64,000 nucleotides of DNA from Thermoanaerobacterium thermosaccharolyticum DSM 571. GTDB taxonomy: Bacteria; Bacillota; Thermoanaerobacteria; Thermoanaerobacterales; Thermoanaerobacteraceae. Position numbers and translations under genes: made by a program. Shown here piece after piece: positions 60,183 through 64,000 of the stretch; the first letter of the stretch is position 1, and each line of letters begins with the position of its first letter. The notes beneath the pieces are model-generated. The model was given only the letters and a program-made list of their open reading frames with translations, ran no database searches and had not been told where the DNA came from. Where the stretch lies: the NCBI RefSeq assembly GCF_000145615.1, contig NC_014410.1, forward strand, positions 248,001 to 312,000, read 5' to 3'.

Positions 60183-61052
60183 TTAGTCACCAACAGTCGC
60201 AATTTGGCCTTCTTGATACCAATTTACAGATTTATTGAAAAGTTGGCTTATTGCTCTTAATGGCACCATTACTCTATTTTTATATATTATGGCAGGTGCA
60301 TCGATTGCTTTTGCATTTCCATTTACTTTTATATTGGTTGTATTTACAGGCATGTATATATTTATGTTGCCTGTTTTAATATTTACTGTTCTGTTATTGT
60401 TATCCCAGCTTATAGCGTTATTGTCCACACCAATTGCGTTTGCCACGGCTCTTAAAGGAATGTATGTACGATTGTTGTATATCATTGGATTTACATCAGA
60501 TAATACTTCTTTGCCATTAGCAAATACATGCGGTGTATTATCTTTTTTTACCATGTGATATATTTTTCCAAGAAGCGCATAATTATCTTGAGAGTGCTTT
60601 AAGCTAATTATTTGTTTTATTACATTGATTGCATTATCAATTTGGCCATTTTGAAAATCATTTATTGCTTCTGTTTTTAGATCAGCGATTTGTGCTTCTA
60701 ACTGATCATTTTGACTTAATGTCTTAAGTTTTTGCTCTAATGCTTTAATTTTATTAGAGATTTCTAAAGCTTTTGCAAATTGATTGTTATTTATAGCTGT
60801 TTCCAATTCCTGTTCTAATTCTTGAATTTGTGAATTTATTGCGTCAATCTGAGAATTTTGTATTGTTGTGCTGTCGCCTGAAGTTTGATCATAAACGCTG
60901 TCGCTTACAGTAGTGTTATCGTTGCTTGTTACTGCTTGTGTTGATGTTGTTGTGTTATCAGATGTACTACTTGTCGTATCATCTGCAAAAGCCATAAATG
61001 GAATGACAACCAATGATAAAATCAACATCGCTGTAATTATTTTTTTAAACAT
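60183..61052 (-). CDS. Secreted coiled-coil protein with C-terminal stalk domain
   Basis: This 289-residue protein has a signal peptide (ITAMLILSLVVIPFMAFAD), then a Ser/Thr-rich linker (25-75). A coiled-coil/TPR-like part follows (NSQIDAINSQIQELEQELET, about 75-170). The copper-amine-oxidase-like stalk domain is at 185-285 (YIPLRAVANAIGV, then MVPLRAISQLFNKSV). It resembles the other stalk protein at 50,583 only in that domain. Extracellular, possibly wall-associated. It converges on the PKD gene. Confidence 0.8.
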   Translation of the reverse strand: MFKKIITAMLILSLVVIPFMAFADDTTSSTSDNTTTSTQAVTSNDNTTVSDSVYDQTSGDSTTIQNSQIDAINSQIQELEQELETAINNNQFAKALEISNKIKALEQKLKTLSQNDQLEAQIADLKTEAINDFQNGQIDNAINVIKQIISLKHSQDNYALLGKIYHMVKKDNTPHVFANGKEVLSDVNPMIYNNRTYIPLRAVANAIGVDNNAISWDNNNRTVNIKTGNINIYMPVNTTNIKVNGNAKAIDAPAIIYKNRVMVPLRAISQLFNKSVNWYQEGQIATVGD

Positions 61053-61413
61053 AACATCCCTTCAAAAATATTTTTTTAAATTGTACCATAAAATTGTAAA
61101 CAAACTGTGAACAATTTATAGCTAATTTGTGAACAAAATAAAAAAATACAAAATAGACATAAAAAGTTAAAATGCAAGGAGGAATTTGGAGAATTATGTA
61201 GAATATATTTATATAAAGCTGTTGTATTAAGTAATAATTTGTCGTCTACCTTAAATAGTGCAAAAAGAGCAGGACATCGACGACATTTTAGGGATTTCTT
61301 ATTTAAGCTTTTATCAGGAGAGATTAGAGTTTGCAGCATTATCAAGTATGATAGCTTGACGTTGACCTGATTTTTTATAAAATAAGAGTGGCTTTATATA
61401 AGGAAGTGAATGA
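61053..61413 (+). other. CRISPR leader region
   Basis: This AT-rich, gene-free segment lies upstream of the first repeat. It includes a stem GTCGTC/GACGAC (near 61,240-61,285) and TTGAC-type boxes followed by TATAAA close to the first repeat. Repeat orientation (ending GATTGAAAC) and the degenerate repeat at the far end agree that transcription starts here. Confidence 0.6.
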
Positions 61414-63999
61414 GTTTTTAGCCTACCTATAAGGGATTGAAACTTTTACAAATACAGTATCCAGTACAGGTGCTACAAAGTTTTTAGCCTACCTATAAGG
61501 GATTGAAACTGACTAAAATTAAAGCAGTAGCAAGAAGAGCAGGTTGTTTTTAGCCTACCTATAAGGGATTGAAACCCTCCTTCTGATATATTCTTGTCTT
61601 GATTTCTTGAAAGTTTTTAGCCTACCTATAAGGGATTGAAACTTAGATCCAGTTATATTATTAAATCTTATTTTTATCCAAAAGTTTTTAGCCTACCTAT
61701 AAGGGATTGAAACGGTGTAAAGATTTATAAAAAGCTTTCAGGTAGTAGAGTTTTTAGCCTACCTATAAGGGATTGAAACTTAGTCTTAACAACAATACCT
61801 TGACGCAAAATACAAGTTTTTAGCCTACCTATAAGGGATTGAAACCTGTCAACATAGCCATTATTGAAATACTTTGGCGGAAGGTTTTTAGCCTACCTAT
61901 AAGGGATTGAAACCCGCTTGCGATAGCGTCTTCGACAGGACTTTCAAGGTTTTTAGCCTACCTATAAGGGATTGAAACTCATAACGAATAAATTCAACCT
62001 TCCCGCCCCTTTTGGTTTTTAGCCTACCTATAAGGGATTGAAACGCTAATACAAACGCCCAGGCAGGAAGACAAACGGCCCAGGTTTTTAGCCTACCTAT
62101 AAGGGATTGAAACTCAGATGCAAAAGCTAAGGATTTAATATACGCTGCTAGTTTTTAGCCTACCTATAAGGGATTGAAACCTTCGTCCCTGGACATTGGA
62201 GCGGCCATGTTTTCGTCGTTTTTAGCCTACCTATAAGGGATTGAAACGCGTCCAAGATCGCCATAAGAATGTCCTTCTGGTGGGTTTTTAGCCTACCTAT
62301 AAGGGATTGAAACTTAGTAACCTTAAACAATCTCATAGTATCATATCGATGTTTTTAGCCTACCTATAAGGGATTGAAACCCTATGACAGTTAGCATATC
62401 CAGTACCTTGTCCGCTTCGTTTTTAGCCTACCTATAAGGGATTGAAACTTGTATCCGTATATCGCTCCGGCCAAGCCGCCGGTAGTTTTTAGCCTACCTA
62501 TAAGGGATTGAAACTCAATACAGGTTAAGAAATGGAATATCTCACCTGTATGTTTTTAGCCTACCTATAAGGGATTGAAACAATGTTCTAATTGTTTAAT
62601 TTTGTCATTCATAACATTAAGTTTTTAGCCTACCTATAAGGGATTGAAACAGAAGAATGTCCTCCTGCTTAATTCCTCCGTCTCGCGTTTTTAGCCTACC
62701 TATAAGGGATTGAAACCCCTGACCCTTATCCTCCTTGGTGTCGCCCTGATCTTCCGTTTTTAGCCTACCTATAAGGGATTGAAACCATAATCTTCTAAAC
62801 ATTTAAAATTGTCTGATAATAGATGTTTTTAGCCTACCTATAAGGGATTGAAACATAACAAAATACTCCCAAGAATTCCCGCTTTCTGTATCCGTTTTTA
62901 GCCTACCTATAAGGGATTGAAACCTTTCTTTCTTTTTTGTGTTCAATGATCCATGTTGGTTTTTAGCCTACCTATAAGGGATTGAAACCATGTTGGCGAC
63001 TTCTAAAAGCGCTCTATCGCTTGTATAGTTTTTAGCCTACCTATAAGGGATTGAAACAAACCTTCCTCTCCAGAATAAGGCAATGTGTACCACGTTTTTA
63101 GCCTACCTATAAGGGATTGAAACACATTTTTAATAGCTCTGAACCAACCTGGAATATGTTTTATGTTTTTAGCCTACCTATAAGGGATTGAAACTTCGTA
63201 CCAACCAGTCACCAACAGGTTCTGCCAAGAGTTTTTAGCCTACCTATAAGGGATTGAAACCATCTCCAGCTTGTCACCGTTCAATATAGCGACTTGAGTT
63301 TTTAGCCTACCTATAAGGGATTGAAACAATAATATGCATAATGGAAAGGCGATATAACAATAAGGTTTTTAGCCTACCTATAAGGGATTGAAACTTATAT
63401 ACTTGTCAGAAAAAATAATAAAATAATAAAAAGTTTTTAGCCTACCTATAAGGGATTGAAACTGATAATATAATTCCGTCTATATAAGAGCCGATATGTT
63501 TTTAGCCTACCTATAAGGGATTGAAACTCTGTCAAAGTTATCTTTTTCATTCAAAACATCTCCGGTTTTTAGCCTACCTATAAGGGATTGAAACAATAAT
63601 ATGCATAATGGAAAGGCGATATAACAATAAGGTTTTTAGCCTACCTATAAGGGATTGAAACTTATATACTTGTCAGAAAAAATAATAAAATAATAAAAAG
63701 TTTTTAGCCTACCTATAAGGGATTGAAACATGTCAGACCATTTTAATCCCAAGAGTTCACCCCGGCGTTTTTAGCCTACCTATAAGGGATTGAAACCGCC
63801 ATTCTTCTATTGTAACCACCTCATTATAAATATTGTTTTTAGCCTACCTATAAGGGATTGAAACTATTCATTTACCTGAAATGTTTCAAAAGTTCTATGC
63901 CGTTTTTAGCCTACCTATAAGGGATTGAAACATTAATTTTGCTACTTCTGCAACTGTATAAAGTATTTCGTTTTTAGCCTACCTATGAGGGATTGAAAC
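61414..63999 (+). CRISPR. CRISPR array, 39 repeats of 30 bp and 38 spacers within the window
   Basis: The repeat begins GTTTTTAGCC and ends GGGATTGAAAC, 30 bp, spaced every 65-71 bp. Spacers are 35-41 nt. All repeats are identical except the last seen (63,970), which has GAGGG in place of AAGGG. The array may continue past the window, since one base follows that repeat. The repeat type belongs with type I-B or III systems of clostridia and Thermoanaerobacterales. No cas genes are present in the window, so the type is inferred from the repeat only. Confidence 0.98.
63298..63699 (+). repeat. Internal duplication of two CRISPR spacers
   Basis: Spacers at 63,328-63,364 and 63,395-63,432 recur identically and in the same order at 63,595-63,631 and 63,662-63,699. 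Two other spacers lie between the copies. Confidence 0.95.
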
Positions 64000-64000
64000 T

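Noticed and set aside
61076-61345. 89-residue minus-strand frame in the CRISPR leader
   Set aside because: It is AT-rich and has no ribosome site or family. Its position is that expected of the leader.
49000-61400. Right attachment site (second copy of the tRNA-Met 3' end)
   Set aside because: I looked for GGTTCGACTCC-type sequence in the gene-free parts and saw none. The right end probably lies outside the window, or at a diverged site.
62617-62802. Open reading frame through the CRISPR array
   Set aside because: It is made of translated repeat units (recurring FQSLIGRLKT) and has no coding context.

Overview
The window looks like the chromosome of a low-GC, spore-forming, strictly anaerobic, thermophile-like Firmicute, most probably Thermoanaerobacterium or a close relative. 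This is inferred from gene content: the [FeFe]-hydrogenase maturase hydF, a superoxide reductase, the sporulation block yabP/yabQ/divIC, and a CRISPR repeat ending GGGATTGAAAC. No database search was possible.

Region 1 (1-21,030) is core chromosome. It holds the 3' end of argH, a CoA-disulfide-reductase-type fusion with an ArsR repressor, a DedA protein, a broken mntR beside mntH, superoxide reductase, aspA-hydF, an MFS exporter with a TPR regulator, and the mazG-hup-rqcP-spoIID-like-yabP-HAD-CBS pyrophosphatase-yabQ-divIC-S1-ppx block. It ends in a tRNA-Leu/fMet/Met cluster. mntR is split by a 260-bp IS200/IS605-type miniature element. That element carries no transposase but has its own promoter and what looks like a TnpB omega-RNA scaffold.

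Region 2 (about 21,100 to at least 49,000) is an integrated conjugative, plasmid-like element sitting in the 3' end of the elongator tRNA-Met gene. It has a large serine recombinase, an ImmA/ImmR-like switch, a Rep-like protein with internal direct repeats, a ParM-type partition locus with a centromere-like repeat array, a relaxase with an RHH accessory protein, and a Gram-positive type IV secretion system (VirD4, VirB2/B6/B3-like, VirB4, M23 peptidase). Between rep and the transfer genes lies a nearly complete Tad/Flp-type pilus operon (ParA-like, CpaF, TadB, TadC, pilin, two TadE-like pseudopilins, CpaB, prepilin peptidase). A TadZ-like gene lies further on between two copies of a type I toxin-antitoxin cassette. 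The right attachment site was not found.

Region 3 (49,000-61,052) holds small accessory genes (DUF5348, DUF4160/DUF2442, Uma2), a stalk-domain secreted protein, and a giant secreted PKD-repeat protein. The PKD gene is interrupted by a complete 3,395-bp transposon (DDE transposase, AAA ATPase, zinc-ribbon protein) with visible inverted ends and a 6-bp target duplication. A second stalk-domain protein follows.

Region 4 (61,053-64,000) is a CRISPR leader and 39 repeats of an array that runs to the window edge. No cas gene is in the window. Two adjacent spacers occur twice, which shows an internal duplication.

The most striking features are the Tad pilus carried inside a conjugative element, the omega-RNA-only mini-element, the ParMRC-like centromere, the twin toxin cassettes around tadZ, a hairpin lying between a ribosome-binding site and its start codon, and the cleanly delimited transposon.
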